NCBI GenBank assembly: GCA_024692715.1
Contig: JAILMH010000006.1
Location: forward strand, 1 to 34,205
Direction: 5' to 3'
Length of the DNA stretch: 34,205 nucleotides
Source: Lachnospiraceae bacterium
GTDB taxonomy: Bacteria; Bacillota; Clostridia; Lachnospirales; Lachnospiraceae
Position numbers and translations under genes: made by a program. Below the pieces are notes generated by a model that had not been told where the DNA came from, ran no database searches, and saw nothing but the letters and a program-made list of their open reading frames with translations. Below, piece by piece: positions 8,669 through 16,309 of the stretch (position 1 is its first letter; each line of letters starts with the position of its first letter).

Positions 8669-9125
8669 TTACATTTCCGGTCCTTCGGCTTCAGCTGCAG
8701 GCGCATTTCCTTTTGCTCTGAGCTCTACCCTCTTTTTATGGTAGTCTATCTTTTCCTTTCCTTTCTGCCTGTTTTTCATCAGGTCTTCATGCGTGATCTT
8801 CTTTCTCTTATCGGCCTCTGCCCTGAATATCTTCGTAGTTTCCTTCTTCTCCGAGATCAGGGTATTTAAAGGCTTCTTATCGAGATTACTTGCCCAGATC
8901 TTATAATGATACCATAAATCCGTTCTTCGGATCTCTGTAGTTAAGCTTCTCTTCTGCCCAGGCAGAAAGCTCTATGGATTTTGCCTTTCTGTGTCTTCCG
9001 AGTTCCTTCTTGGCTTTGTACCAGTGGTCATGGCTTGAAGTGTAATTGTCAGCTGAGGTTTTAAGCTTATCAAGCTCCGTAACAACTTCATGGGCTGAAT
9101 AATCGTCTCTTCCCTTAAATCCCGC
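8669..9125 (-). pseudogene. remnant of an unknown Lys-rich protein gene, truncated and frameshifted
   Basis: The minus strand shows coding-like sequence in two frames that would join into about 150 residues. The first part (9125 to about 8916) reads FKGRDDYSAHEVVTELDKL and, after some 40 more residues, ends NYRDPKNGF. A one-base shift near 8911-8918 moves the frame; the continuation WYHYKIWASNLDKKPLN runs through Lys/Glu-rich helix to EAEGPEM and a stop at 8669-8671. Without the shift the first part stops at 8901-8903. There is no start codon: an in-frame TGA (9126-9128) directly precedes it, so the 5' end is missing. Tryptophan and tyrosine content and helical periodicity argue for a once-real gene. 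I do not recognise the family. A sequencing error would explain the shift but not the missing start. Confidence 0.6.
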
Positions 9126-9190
9126 TCACGTAAGAGGAAGGTGTATTACTTTTCTTGACTGTTACAATGCATCATGCCACATTTTCTGTT

Positions 9191-9263
9191 TTCGTTAAAT
9201 TAATCAGAAAAACATTTCTTAAATTCGTTAAAAATTAGAGAAAAACATTTGACAATTTCGTTA
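9191..9263 (+). repeat. three direct repeats at exact 33-bp period upstream of the DUF4143 ATPase gene
   Basis: TTCGTTA occurs at 9191, 9224 and 9257, spaced exactly 33 bp. The first two units also share AGAAAAACATTT or GAGAAAAACATTT at the same offset (23 of 33 positions identical); the third keeps only the heptamer. A consensus -35 TTGACA (9249-9254) lies at the end of unit 2. A weak TATGTT (9270-9275) or a TATACA (9283-9288) could be the -10. Iterated sites overlapping a promoter suggest an operator array, by inference. Confidence 0.55.
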
Positions 9264-9307
9264 CATCCATATGTTTTTAGCTTATACAGAGTTTTTGGAG
9301 GATACCT

Positions 9308-10657
9308 ATGAATTTCAAAAGGAAAATATATGACAAACTGCTAGAGTGGAAAAAGAGATCGGATGGCAAAAGCGCTATTCTGATTGAAGGGGCAAGGCGG
9401 GTTGGTAAAAGTACGATTGCAGAGGAATTCGCTAAAAATGAATATGAAGATTATCTTTTGCTGGATTTTTCCCTTGAAACAACCGATGTTCATCGCAATT
9501 TCGAAGAGAATATAGACAATCTCGATACTTTCTTTAGAAATCTCTTTGCAATTAAAAGGAAAGATTTACCTAAGAAACATTCTGTTATCATATTCGATGA
9601 GGTACAGCTTTTTCCAAAGGCGCGGCAGGCAATAAAGCATCTGGTGGCAGATGGCAGATACGACTATATTGAGACAGGGTCTCTTATCAGCATAAAGAAA
9701 AACGTAAAGGACATCCTCATACCATCCGAAGAGGAAAAATTAAAAATGTATCCCATGGACTTTGAAGAGTTCCTTTGGGCAACGTCGAATGTGACGGCTA
9801 TGTCAGCCATCAGCGAAGCCTTTGAACATCGCATGCCTCTTGGTGATATTGCACATAGAGCGATAATGAAAACATTCAGAGAATATATGGCAGTTGGAGG
9901 AATGCCGCAGGCAGTATCAGCATATGCTAACGGAGACAGCTATTCTTCCATAGATCGAGTAAAACAAGATATTCTTACGCTATATGAGGATGATCTGAAA
10001 AAGTATGATAACGAAGAAAAAGAAAAGGCATCTCTGATATTTAAGACAATTCCCAGACAGCTATCCAATCATGACATGCATTTTACTTTTTCCGAATTAA
10101 ACAAGAATGCAAGATATATCAACTATGTGGATTCTGTTGAATTAGTGGCGGAATCAATGATCGGAAACCTATGTACCAATGTCACCATGCCCGATGTCCT
10201 TATTGAACTGTATGCCGATCGGAGCAATTTCAAATTGTATATGGGTGATACAGGACTATTGGTGTCTCAGATGATAAGGGAAAAGAGCGAGACTGATGAT
10301 ATATACAGAGCACTCATATATGATAAACTCGGCTCAAATCTGGGGATGGTTTTTGAAAACGTCGTTGCTCAGATGCTAAGAGCCACCGGCCGGGATCTGT
10401 ACTTCCATGAATATAAATATACACCTGAGAAGACCGATACGGAAAAAAAATATGAGATTGATTTTCTTATTGTGAAAAACAAAAATCTCTGCCCTATCGA
10501 AGTCAAGTCATCCGGTTATTTATCACATAAATCGTTTGATTATTTTATTAAAAAATACCCGATCAAGGTTCAGGATCGTTACATAATCTATACAAAAGAC
10601 TTGAAACATTCAGATGGAATAACATATATTCCGATTTACATGACAGGTATGTTATAG
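9308..10657 (+). CDS. AAA_14/DUF4143 family ATPase
   Basis: A 449-residue protein of the ATP-binding family common in bacteria and archaea, with an N-terminal AAA_14 domain and a C-terminal DUF4143 domain. Walker A is GARRVGKST (28-36) and Walker B VIIFDEVQ (93-100), followed by the family-typical ETGSLISIKK and YPMDFEEFLWA. The C-terminus has a PD-(D/E)xK-like pattern: D385 in YEIDFLI, then E398 and K400 in IEVKSS. This suggests a nuclease-like fold, but activity is not established for the family. The ATG at 9308 follows GGAGG with good spacing. It is a lone plus-strand gene between a pseudogene and tRNA genes, in an AT-rich setting with repeated sites upstream. Such genes are often patchily distributed and accessory. 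Its biological role is unknown. Confidence 0.92.
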   Translation: MNFKRKIYDKLLEWKKRSDGKSAILIEGARRVGKSTIAEEFAKNEYEDYLLLDFSLETTDVHRNFEENIDNLDTFFRNLFAIKRKDLPKKHSVIIFDEVQLFPKARQAIKHLVADGRYDYIETGSLISIKKNVKDILIPSEEEKLKMYPMDFEEFLWATSNVTAMSAISEAFEHRMPLGDIAHRAIMKTFREYMAVGGMPQAVSAYANGDSYSSIDRVKQDILTLYEDDLKKYDNEEKEKASLIFKTIPRQLSNHDMHFTFSELNKNARYINYVDSVELVAESMIGNLCTNVTMPDVLIELYADRSNFKLYMGDTGLLVSQMIREKSETDDIYRALIYDKLGSNLGMVFENVVAQMLRATGRDLYFHEYKYTPEKTDTEKKYEIDFLIVKNKNLCPIEVKSSGYLSHKSFDYFIKKYPIKVQDRYIIYTKDLKHSDGITYIPIYMTGML

Positions 10658-10683
10658 AAGATTGCTGGTAACTATTCAGAACA

Positions 10684-10707
10684 GTCACTTGCGGAACCGC
10701 AAGTGAC
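10684..10707. repeat. near-perfect 24-bp palindrome after the DUF4143 gene
   Basis: GTCACTTGCGG, AA, CCGCAAGTGAC: two perfect 11-bp arms around two bases. It lies 27 bp after the stop of the plus-strand ATPase gene. No T run follows, so it is not a standard terminator. It could be a protein-binding palindrome or an RNA 3' stem. Confidence 0.6.
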
Positions 10708-10787
10708 GTATGAAATCCAAGGCATTGTGGCATTCGCTGTTTGAAATATCCCTGCTTAGTTTTCAGGGGGCATTGTCTTCAGTCTGG

Positions 10788-10895
10788 AACCCACCTTACG
10801 GTGGGTTGGTTTGAACTCTTCTCCGCAGGCAACTTTCGTTGCCTGCTTCGCATGTGAGGCTGTATCGCTCCCGCTTCGCGGTCGCTAACAGCCTC
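10788..10895. repeat. cluster of three hairpins in the intergenic region before the tRNA genes
   Basis: AACCCACC-TTAC-GGTGGGTT (10788-10807), GCAGGCAAC-TTTC-GTTGCCTGC (10825-10846) and GAGGCTGT...ACAGCCTC (10856-10895). The first resembles the tRNA terminator at 10952-10967 and is followed by TTTGAACTCT, also found in the tRNA-Ser T arm. It therefore looks like a decayed copy of the tRNA 3' end plus terminator. Together with 10684-10998 this is what the gene-free stretch 10658-10976 contains. Confidence 0.55.
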
Positions 10896-10917
10896 ATCAT
10901 CGCGCCTGCGGTACTCA

Positions 10918-10998
10918 AGTTCAAATCTCTCCTTCTCCGTCATAAAAAAAGCCCACCTTTCGGTGGGTTTTCATGACGGAGAAGGAGAGATTTGAACT
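10918..10998. repeat. 26-bp perfect inverted repeat containing the tRNA-Ser(GGA) 3' end
   Basis: The right arm (10973-10998) is the acceptor and T-arm end of the tRNA-Ser gene plus four flanking bases. The left arm (10918-10943) is its exact inverted copy. Between them sits the tRNA terminator. The whole element can form a cruciform, and a plus-strand read-through transcript would be antisense to the tRNA 3' part. Confidence 0.85.
10944..10971 (-). terminator. rho-independent terminator of the serine tRNA unit
   Basis: On the minus strand ACCCACC-GAAA-GGTGGGC is followed by seven T (10944-10950). It begins a few bases after the tRNA-Ser(GGA) 3' end, in the correct direction to end the two-tRNA transcript. 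Confidence 0.85.
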
Positions 10999-11065
10999 CT
11001 CGCGCCGCTATTAACGACCTGCACCCTTTCCAGGGGTGTCCCTTCAGCCACTTGGGTACTTCTCC
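10977..11065 (-). tRNA. tRNA-Ser (anticodon GGA)
   Basis: The acceptor stem GGAGAAG pairs with CTTCTCC, with discriminator G. The anticodon arm is CACCC-CTGGAAA-GGGTG, giving anticodon GGA. It has a long variable arm typical of class II tRNAs and the T loop GTTCAAATC. CCA is not encoded. It is the second gene of a two-tRNA unit; the 85-bp spacer after tRNA-Ser(TGA) contains a hairpin (about 11105-11144) without a T run, probably a processing spacer. Confidence 0.96.
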
Positions 11066-11150
11066 AAATTGCCTGAATCAGATGATCATATTTAAATAAT
11101 ATCACACTTAGGATGCTGCCTTCGGCTCGCCACCATCTAAGTGCTCATAG

Positions 11151-11236
11151 CGGAGAGGATGGGATTCGAACCCATGTGGCGTTGCCGCCAAACGGTTTTC
11201 AAGACCGCCTCGTTATGACCACTTCGATACCTCTCC
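11151..11236 (-). tRNA. tRNA-Ser (anticodon TGA)
   Basis: The acceptor stem GGAGAGG pairs with CCTCTCC, with discriminator G. The anticodon arm is GCGGT-CTTGAAA-ACCGT, giving anticodon TGA. It has a long variable arm and the T loop GTTCGAATC. CCA is not encoded. It is the first tRNA after the strong promoter at 11301-11329; two small hairpins in the leader (near 11254-11266 and 11273-11294) separate promoter and tRNA. Confidence 0.96.
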
Positions 11237-11300
11237 AGTCATTTCAGTTGTAAGCCTTTCGGCTTTTCATGTCCGCCGCGTTTTCCGTGGCGCGAATATG

Positions 11301-11329
11301 ATAATATCAAATAACAACTTCCATGTCAA
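11301..11329 (-). promoter_or_regulatory. strong promoter of the serine tRNA unit
   Basis: The minus strand has consensus TTGACA (11324-11329), a 17-bp spacer and TATTAT (11301-11306). Long A/T runs lie directly upstream (11331-11357), an UP-element-like context. The -10 surroundings match the rrn promoter. Confidence 0.88.
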
Positions 11330-11357
11330 CACTTTTTTTAATTTTTTTTATTTTATT

Positions 11358-12071
11358 TTAATTTTCTTCTTTTTTCCTAAGCAATGCTTCTGCAATTATC
11401 ATATCTTCAGGCGTAGTAATTTTTAAATTAGACTCTGGATTTTCAACAAGCCGTGCATCCACGTCGCCAAACATTTTAGCAACCATTGTGTCATCTGTAA
11501 CCGATACTCCAGCCTGCTTTAATCTATCTTTAGAATCCATAAGCTTCTGATACGCATCACGTATCAGTGGATACTCAAACACCTGAGGAGTCTGCATAAG
11601 CCACACTGATGAACGATCCGGTGTTGATTTTATAAAGCCATCACCATTATCGATCTTGATTGTATCCTTAGCCGGTGATGCCGCAACCGCAGCACCATAT
11701 TTTTCTACATAATGCTGGAGCCTCTCAAGTATATACTGAGTAACCAGCGGACGTGCTCCATCGTGAATATAAACATAGTTACACCCATTATCAGCCATCA
11801 GACCTGCATATACAGAATCATAGCGTTCTTTTCCGCCTGCAACTATTTTATTGACTTTTGTAAGGCCATATTTGATGACAATCTCCTTGCGGCAGTAATC
11901 TTCCTCGCCTTCACCGCAAACCAGTGTAACATTATCTATAAAGGAGTCTTCAAATGCCTTTAACGAGTAATATAGAACCGGTTTCCCGCAAAGATCAAGA
12001 TATTGTTTAGGAGTGCTTCCTCCCATTCTTCTTCCCTTACCGCCCGCAAGTACGATTGCATCAACTTTCAT
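11358..12071 (-). CDS. ispD: 2-C-methyl-D-erythritol 4-phosphate cytidylyltransferase
   Basis: IspD joins MEP to CTP, giving CDP-methylerythritol in the non-mevalonate isoprenoid pathway. The 237 residues match the family length. The N-terminal nucleotide-binding loop LAGGKGRRMG (8-17) is followed by PKQY, whose Lys22 is the conserved catalytic lysine. Later come HDGARPLV, the substrate-contacting DxxxxxPD-like segment before SSVWLMQTPQVF, and TDDTMVA near the end, all family hallmarks. It is the last gene of the tsaE-to-ispD operon, 24 bp after tsaD, with AAAGG before the ATG. No hairpin terminator follows; the AT-rich end runs straight into the tRNA promoter. IspD is cytosolic. Confidence 0.96.
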   Translation of the reverse strand: MKVDAIVLAGGKGRRMGGSTPKQYLDLCGKPVLYYSLKAFEDSFIDNVTLVCGEGEEDYCRKEIVIKYGLTKVNKIVAGGKERYDSVYAGLMADNGCNYVYIHDGARPLVTQYILERLQHYVEKYGAAVAASPAKDTIKIDNGDGFIKSTPDRSSVWLMQTPQVFEYPLIRDAYQKLMDSKDRLKQAGVSVTDDTMVAKMFGDVDARLVENPESNLKITTPEDMIIAEALLRKKEEN

Positions 12072-12095
12072 AAATTTATGCCTTTCTTATTTTGT

Positions 12096-13127
12096 TCAAT
12101 ATGCTCTTTCTCCAAGTTTAAGGTTAGCCACTGCATTAAGATCAAGACCTGCTCTTATACCCTTCTTAAAGTCGTAATAAGCAGCAGATCCAATCATAGC
12201 CGCATTATCAGTGCAGAGTATAGGTGCAGGTCTGTAAAACTTAACCCCACGCTCTTCACACGCCTTCTGCATAGCTTCACGCAACGCAGAATTTGACGCA
12301 ACACCACCAGCCAACGCGAATTTATCAGCATGGAACTTTTCTATAGCATGCACTGAATTGCCGACTAATACATCTACAACCGCTTTTTGAAAAGATGCTG
12401 CAACATCAGCCTGAACATACTGTTCATGCTTCATTTCCAGTGAATTCAAATAATTAAGTACAGAACTTTTTAATCCGCTGAACGAAAAATCATATTCGCT
12501 GTCTCCAACATGCGCACGCGGAAAATGGATAGCATCCGGATTTCCTTCTTTAGAGACCTTATCGATCTTAGGCCCTCCTGGATATCCCAGTCCTATCGCA
12601 CGCGCAACTTTATCAAACGCCTCTCCTGCCGCATCATCCTGCGTACGCCCAAGTATCTCATACTCGCCATAATCTTTAACGCGTACGAGATGTGTGTGTC
12701 CTCCTGACACAACAAGGCACAGAAAAGGTGGTTCCAACTCATGATTTTCAATATAATTGGCTGAAATATGCCCTTCGATATGGTGAACTCCAACAAGGGG
12801 CACTCCTGACGCATATGACAATCCTTTTGCAAATGAAACGCCTATTAAAAGTGGTCCTATAAGACCCGGGCCATATGTTACTCCTATGGCATCACAGTCA
12901 GTAATTTTCATTCCTGCCTGCTTTAAGGCCTCAGTGACCACCTGATTTATCTTTTCTATATGTTTTCTTGAAGCTATTTCCGGTACTACACCGCCATACA
13001 ATGTGTGTATCGCTATCTGTGATGATATTACGTTTGATAGCACTTCTCTTCCATTTTTTACAACAGCTGCTGCTGTTTCATCACAGGAGCTCTCTATTCC
13101 CAATATATATGTGTCTTTACTGCTCAT
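12096..13127 (-). CDS. tsaD: tRNA N6-adenosine threonylcarbamoyltransferase TsaD
   Basis: TsaD transfers the threonylcarbamoyl group to A37 of ANN-decoding tRNAs (t6A), working with TsaB and TsaE. The 343-residue length is standard. The N-terminal ASKHA loop [14 protein letters not shown] (8-21), the metal-binding HHIEGH (115-120, HxxxH pattern), the VVSGGHT segment, GGVASNS near 275 and the C-terminal CTDNAAMI with its third metal ligand are all present. It follows the DUF6715-like gene by two bases and precedes ispD. tsaB and tsaE lie in the same operon; tsaC is not in this window. Confidence 0.97.
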   Translation of the reverse strand: MSSKDTYILGIESSCDETAAAVVKNGREVLSNVISSQIAIHTLYGGVVPEIASRKHIEKINQVVTEALKQAGMKITDCDAIGVTYGPGLIGPLLIGVSFAKGLSYASGVPLVGVHHIEGHISANYIENHELEPPFLCLVVSGGHTHLVRVKDYGEYEILGRTQDDAAGEAFDKVARAIGLGYPGGPKIDKVSKEGNPDAIHFPRAHVGDSEYDFSFSGLKSSVLNYLNSLEMKHEQYVQADVAASFQKAVVDVLVGNSVHAIEKFHADKFALAGGVASNSALREAMQKACEERGVKFYRPAPILCTDNAAMIGSAAYYDFKKGIRAGLDLNAVANLKLGERAY

Positions 13128-13129
13128 TA

Positions 13130-13711
13130 TTATGTTCCCTGATTTCCGCCTGCAGTCTGCCAGCCAAGGATCTTCCAGTGTCCTTCGCTGTCTTTTCGAA
13201 GTATGTATTGCTCTTTATCACTATAATTTAACGTGCCCTTCTGCAAGGTATATATGCAATACAAGGAAGCCAATTCACCCTCATCAACGGTAGCATATTC
13301 AACATCTGTTACCGACGACAATGTAAAATTGACTATTTTTCTTTTCTCATCTGCAAACTTTTTTATTGTACTTTTCAAATCCACGAGATACTGCTCTTCT
13401 GTCTGCTGTGCAAGAAGCTCTGCATCAAACAGTTTTCTTGACTGTATCGCAAGATCTGAAATATCTTTTTCAGTATTTTGTGTATCATACATGCACTGAC
13501 TAAGTTCTGCATAATACTTCACAACAGCCCTCGGGCTCTTCGGATATTCAATGGATAGATCACGTTGTACAACAGCCTGTGTTTCTGACAAAACTGTCAT
13601 GTTTTCATCCGATTTTGGTTTATTTATAAAATAATAGAAAACGACAACTGCAGCAATGACTATAATCACAAAAACTAATACAACTTTAGTCTTTCCATTG
13701 TTATTCTTCAT
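13130..13711 (-). CDS. membrane-anchored protein, probably DUF6715-like
   Basis: About 193 residues. The N-terminal Lys-rich stretch is followed by one membrane span (about 10-30, [19 protein letters not shown]). The extracytoplasmic region of about 160 residues has helices followed by a beta-rich C-terminus ending WKILGWQ, which resembles an NTF2-like fold. I associate it with DUF6715, found in Lachnospiraceae; that is from memory. A longer frame runs upstream to 13774, but ATG at 13709-13711 has GGAG seven bases before it and leaves only an 11-bp overlap with rnz, so I chose it. It sits between rnz and tsaD, two bases before tsaD. Its function is unknown. Confidence 0.8.
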   Translation of the reverse strand: MKNNNGKTKVVLVFVIIVIAAVVVFYYFINKPKSDENMTVLSETQAVVQRDLSIEYPKSPRAVVKYYAELSQCMYDTQNTEKDISDLAIQSRKLFDAELLAQQTEEQYLVDLKSTIKKFADEKRKIVNFTLSSVTDVEYATVDEGELASLYCIYTLQKGTLNYSDKEQYILRKDSEGHWKILGWQTAGGNQGT

Positions 13712-14609
13712 AATCCAGCTCCACTGTTTTTCCATCTTTTCCAAGCTTAGTGCCCGGGAAGATTTTCTTTGCACTACCTAAAAATTCCTTAGGATTAACA
13801 AGGGAGGGGCTGAAATGCGTCAGCCACATTTCCTTAACCTCTGCTTTTTTCGCTATTTCAGCAGCTTCGGTAAAAGTCATATGCTTATGCTCTTTTGCTT
13901 TTGCAAGCTTTTCATCCTCTCCATACATGCCTTCGCATATAAACAGATCTGAATTTCTGGCATGTTCTACTATAGATGCTGTAGGACGCGTATCTGTTGT
14001 ATAGGTTATCTGTATTCCTTTTCTTTGATCTCCCATGACCATTTCCGGAATATATGTGTTTCCAGTCTCATCTGAAACTGTTTCTCCCTTTTGCAGATGA
14101 CTCCACAATTTCAATGGGATATTCAGCTCTTTTGCCCTCTGCGCATTGAATTTTCCAGCGCGGTCAATATTTATTGTATAACCATAGCATACAATATTAT
14201 GATTAACCTTAAAAGCATTTACTCGATAACCATTCCAAACAAACTCACAATCGCCTTCCAGTTCTTTATATTGAATTTGAAAAGGAAGCTCCGGTGCAAT
14301 TGTAAGAAGAGCACGAACAGTACGTTCCAACCCTTTCGGTCCTACCAAAAGAAGCGGTTCATGCCGTTCTGCATTTCCCATCGTCAGGAGCAATCCCGGC
14401 AGACCGCTTATATGATCTGCATGAAAATGAGTGAACAGTATCATTCCGATCGGCTTCGGACTCCAGCCACGCTCTTTCAACGCTATCTGGGTTCCTTCAC
14501 CACAGTCGATCAAACAGTTATTGCCATTGTATCTAAGAAGCAGTGACGTAAGCCACCGGTATGGAAGCGGCATCATTCCACCGCATCCTAAAAGGCAGAC
14601 ATCAAGCAT
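13701..14609 (-). CDS. rnz: ribonuclease Z
   Basis: RNase Z is a metallo-beta-lactamase-fold endonuclease that removes 3' trailers from tRNA precursors lacking encoded CCA. The 302 residues match the short bacterial form. The metal-binding HFHADH (61-66) lies after FT, preceded by the DCGEGTQ segment (35-41). Also present are the exosite-arm region around 160-190, TTDTRP, and the C-terminal HMTFTEAAEIA and WLTHFSP. It overlaps rimI by 8 bp and the next gene by 11 bp, so translation is probably coupled. Both tRNA genes downstream lack CCA, consistent with a need for this enzyme. Confidence 0.96.
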   Translation of the reverse strand: MLDVCLLGCGGMMPLPYRWLTSLLLRYNGNNCLIDCGEGTQIALKERGWSPKPIGMILFTHFHADHISGLPGLLLTMGNAERHEPLLLVGPKGLERTVRALLTIAPELPFQIQYKELEGDCEFVWNGYRVNAFKVNHNIVCYGYTINIDRAGKFNAQRAKELNIPLKLWSHLQKGETVSDETGNTYIPEMVMGDQRKGIQITYTTDTRPTASIVEHARNSDLFICEGMYGEDEKLAKAKEHKHMTFTEAAEIAKKAEVKEMWLTHFSPSLVNPKEFLGSAKKIFPGTKLGKDGKTVELDYEE

Positions 14610-15057
14610 TAGTCCTCCAGTCTCTATTCCACATTATCAGTGCATCCTCGGTAGGATCTGTGTAGAAATTCTTTCTCACACCCTCCGTGATAAATCCAAG
14701 TCCTTCATAAAGTTTTATCGCCGGAATGTTCCCAGCACGCACCTCAAGGGTAAACTGTTGAACGCCGATCTTTTCTGACTCTTTCATCAGAAATTCCAGC
14801 ATTGCCCGTGCTATGCCCTTTCTTCTATGACAATCTGATACTGCCACATTTGTAATATCGGCATCTCCGCATAAATTCCTTAGACCACAGATTCCTGCCA
14901 ATTGTTCGTTTTCTAATGCAACGACATAAAGGGCATAATCCAATCCGAGTGTTTCTATAAAATCTTTTTCTTTCCAGGCATCTTTACCAAAAGCTTCTGC
15001 TTCCAGTTTCGCTGCCGCATGAACATCATCTATACGCATCCTGCGAAATTCAGGCAT
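14602..15057 (-). CDS. rimI: ribosomal-protein-alanine N-acetyltransferase RimI
   Basis: A GNAT-family acetyltransferase that in E. coli acetylates the N-terminal alanine of ribosomal protein S18. The 151 residues match the family. The acetyl-CoA loop is RRKGIA (78-83) after VAVSDCH. The C-terminal NIPAIKLYEGLGFITEGVRKNFY and DALIM are typical of RimI. An in-frame extension reaches 15159, but ATG at 15055-15057 has AGAGG six bases before it and gives an 8-bp overlap with tsaB, the usual tsaB-rimI-tsaD operon style in Firmicutes. Confidence 0.93.
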   Translation of the reverse strand: MPEFRRMRIDDVHAAAKLEAEAFGKDAWKEKDFIETLGLDYALYVVALENEQLAGICGLRNLCGDADITNVAVSDCHRRKGIARAMLEFLMKESEKIGVQQFTLEVRAGNIPAIKLYEGLGFITEGVRKNFYTDPTEDALIMWNRDWRTNA

Positions 15058-15754
15058 TCTGTGCCTCTCTTTCGCGTTCAGCCTGAGATTTACGCAAGTA
15101 TTCCGGTTCATGTTCCTCCGCAGAAGTATATTTACCCTCGGCGTAATATTTTGCACCAAGAACCGCTACAGCTCCTGCTCTCTGCCTGCTCATGTGTGCA
15201 GGTGCATAAATATGATCTACTGTAAGCAACTCATCAAGCGTCTCTCTGAATCTGGCAACTCCATCACCGAGAAGAACGATTGGTCTGCCGATCTCATTGA
15301 GGTGTCCGGCGAGATCTTCAACGCTCATCGGGCACTGTTCCATAAGCACTTCAGGATCATTTCCATCATGAAAATCAAAGATGCCTGTATAGGTCTGATT
15401 TCTTCTTGCATCCATGATCGGTACGACAAGCCTGTCACTTCCGCAGAAATTATAGCTCAGAGCATCTACTGTCGGCACACTGATTATAGGTATATTCAAA
15501 AACTGTGCAATTCCCTTGACTGTTGCCGAACCAATACGGAGACCTGTAAAAGATCCGGGGCCGCCTGCAATTGCTATTGCATCAAGAGTCTTGAGATCTG
15601 TATTCGTCATCTTTACGATTTCATCAATCATCGGCATCAGTGTCTCTGAGTGTGTTTTTTTATAGTTTACCATATACTCCGCAAGGATACTATCATCCTC
15701 AAGGATCGCTACTGAGGCAACCAGTCCCGATGAATCAACTGCTAATATCTTCAT
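15050..15754 (-). CDS. tsaB: tRNA threonylcarbamoyladenosine biosynthesis protein TsaB
   Basis: TsaB is the non-catalytic partner that dimerises with TsaD for t6A synthesis. It has 234 residues. The ASKHA-fold N-terminus MKILAVDSSGLVASVAI and the family signature GGPGSFTGLRIG (about 65-76) are clear, followed by PTVDAL and the PIMDARRNQTY segment. The C-terminus ends in a charged helix. It overlaps tsaE by 4 bp (ATGA-type) and rimI by 8 bp, giving tight translational coupling of the t6A genes. Confidence 0.96.
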   Translation of the reverse strand: MKILAVDSSGLVASVAILEDDSILAEYMVNYKKTHSETLMPMIDEIVKMTNTDLKTLDAIAIAGGPGSFTGLRIGSATVKGIAQFLNIPIISVPTVDALSYNFCGSDRLVVPIMDARRNQTYTGIFDFHDGNDPEVLMEQCPMSVEDLAGHLNEIGRPIVLLGDGVARFRETLDELLTVDHIYAPAHMSRQRAGAVAVLGAKYYAEGKYTSAEEHEPEYLRKSQAEREREAQNA

Positions 15755-16194
15755 AATTCATCTAAACCCTTTCCTATCTTTATCTTACGATAGTCAAACC
15801 CCTTCTCAAGCTCCTTGGAAATGGTTACAACTATTGTATCTTCAGGCATTATTTCTTTTATCAGTCCTGCCCATTCTACCATGCTGACTCCGTCTCCATA
15901 AAAACAGTCTTCATAGCCTATCTCATCCATTTCCTCTATGTCTCCGATTCTGTAAACATCGAAATGGAAGAACGGCAAACGTCCTTCATCGTACATCTGC
16001 ATGATAGTAAACGTAGGCGAATTAATAGGTTCTTTAATGCCAAGGCCAGCCGCAAAGCCTTTTGTAAATACAGTCTTCCCGACTCCGAGGTCACCCTGAA
16101 GGGCAAACACCTGCCCTGCTTTAGCTTCCTCTCCCATCCTGCGACCTATTTCATAAGTTTCATCACGACTGAATGATTCTAAAATTTTATCCAT
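15751..16194 (-). CDS. tsaE: tRNA threonylcarbamoyladenosine biosynthesis ATPase TsaE
   Basis: TsaE is the P-loop ATPase that resets the TsaBD complex. The 147 residues are the normal size. Walker A is GDLGVGKT (34-41). The family motifs SPTFTIMQMY, FHFDVYRI, GYEDCFYGDGVSMVEWA and the late GFDYRKIKI follow. It is the first gene of the tsaE-tsaB-rimI-rnz-DUF6715-tsaD-ispD operon. The upstream space to the ribU terminator is only about 40 bp, AT-rich, with no convincing promoter hexamers, so expression may partly depend on read-through. Confidence 0.96.
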   Translation of the reverse strand: MDKILESFSRDETYEIGRRMGEEAKAGQVFALQGDLGVGKTVFTKGFAAGLGIKEPINSPTFTIMQMYDEGRLPFFHFDVYRIGDIEEMDEIGYEDCFYGDGVSMVEWAGLIKEIMPEDTIVVTISKELEKGFDYRKIKIGKGLDEL

Positions 16195-16235
16195 TAAAAA
16201 TCCTCATTTGTATTTTGAACCATTTAATATGCATA

Positions 16236-16267
16236 AAAGCGCGCTTCCTTTTTGGGAAACGCGCTTT
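16236..16267 (-). terminator. hairpin terminator after ribU
   Basis: The 8-bp stem AAAGCGCG with CGCGCTTT is extended by TTCC/GGAA past one mismatch. On the minus strand it is followed by only a short T run. It lies 43 bp after the ribU stop and just upstream of tsaE. Confidence 0.75.
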
Positions 16268-16309
16268 CATTATAAGCTGACTTATATTTTTATGCAAGGA
16301 TTCACCGCA

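Noticed and set aside
9191-9263. CRISPR-like array
   Set aside because: Only three units, with a seven-base core and diverged remainder; the 33-bp period leaves no repeat-spacer structure and no cas genes are present.
13130-13774. Longer start for the DUF6715-like gene
   Set aside because: The extra 21 residues overlap rnz and lack a ribosome site, while the inner ATG has GGAG at proper spacing just before the membrane span.
14602-15159. Longer rimI start at 15159
   Set aside because: The extension lies inside tsaB, lacks a ribosome binding site and does not resemble the family N-terminus.
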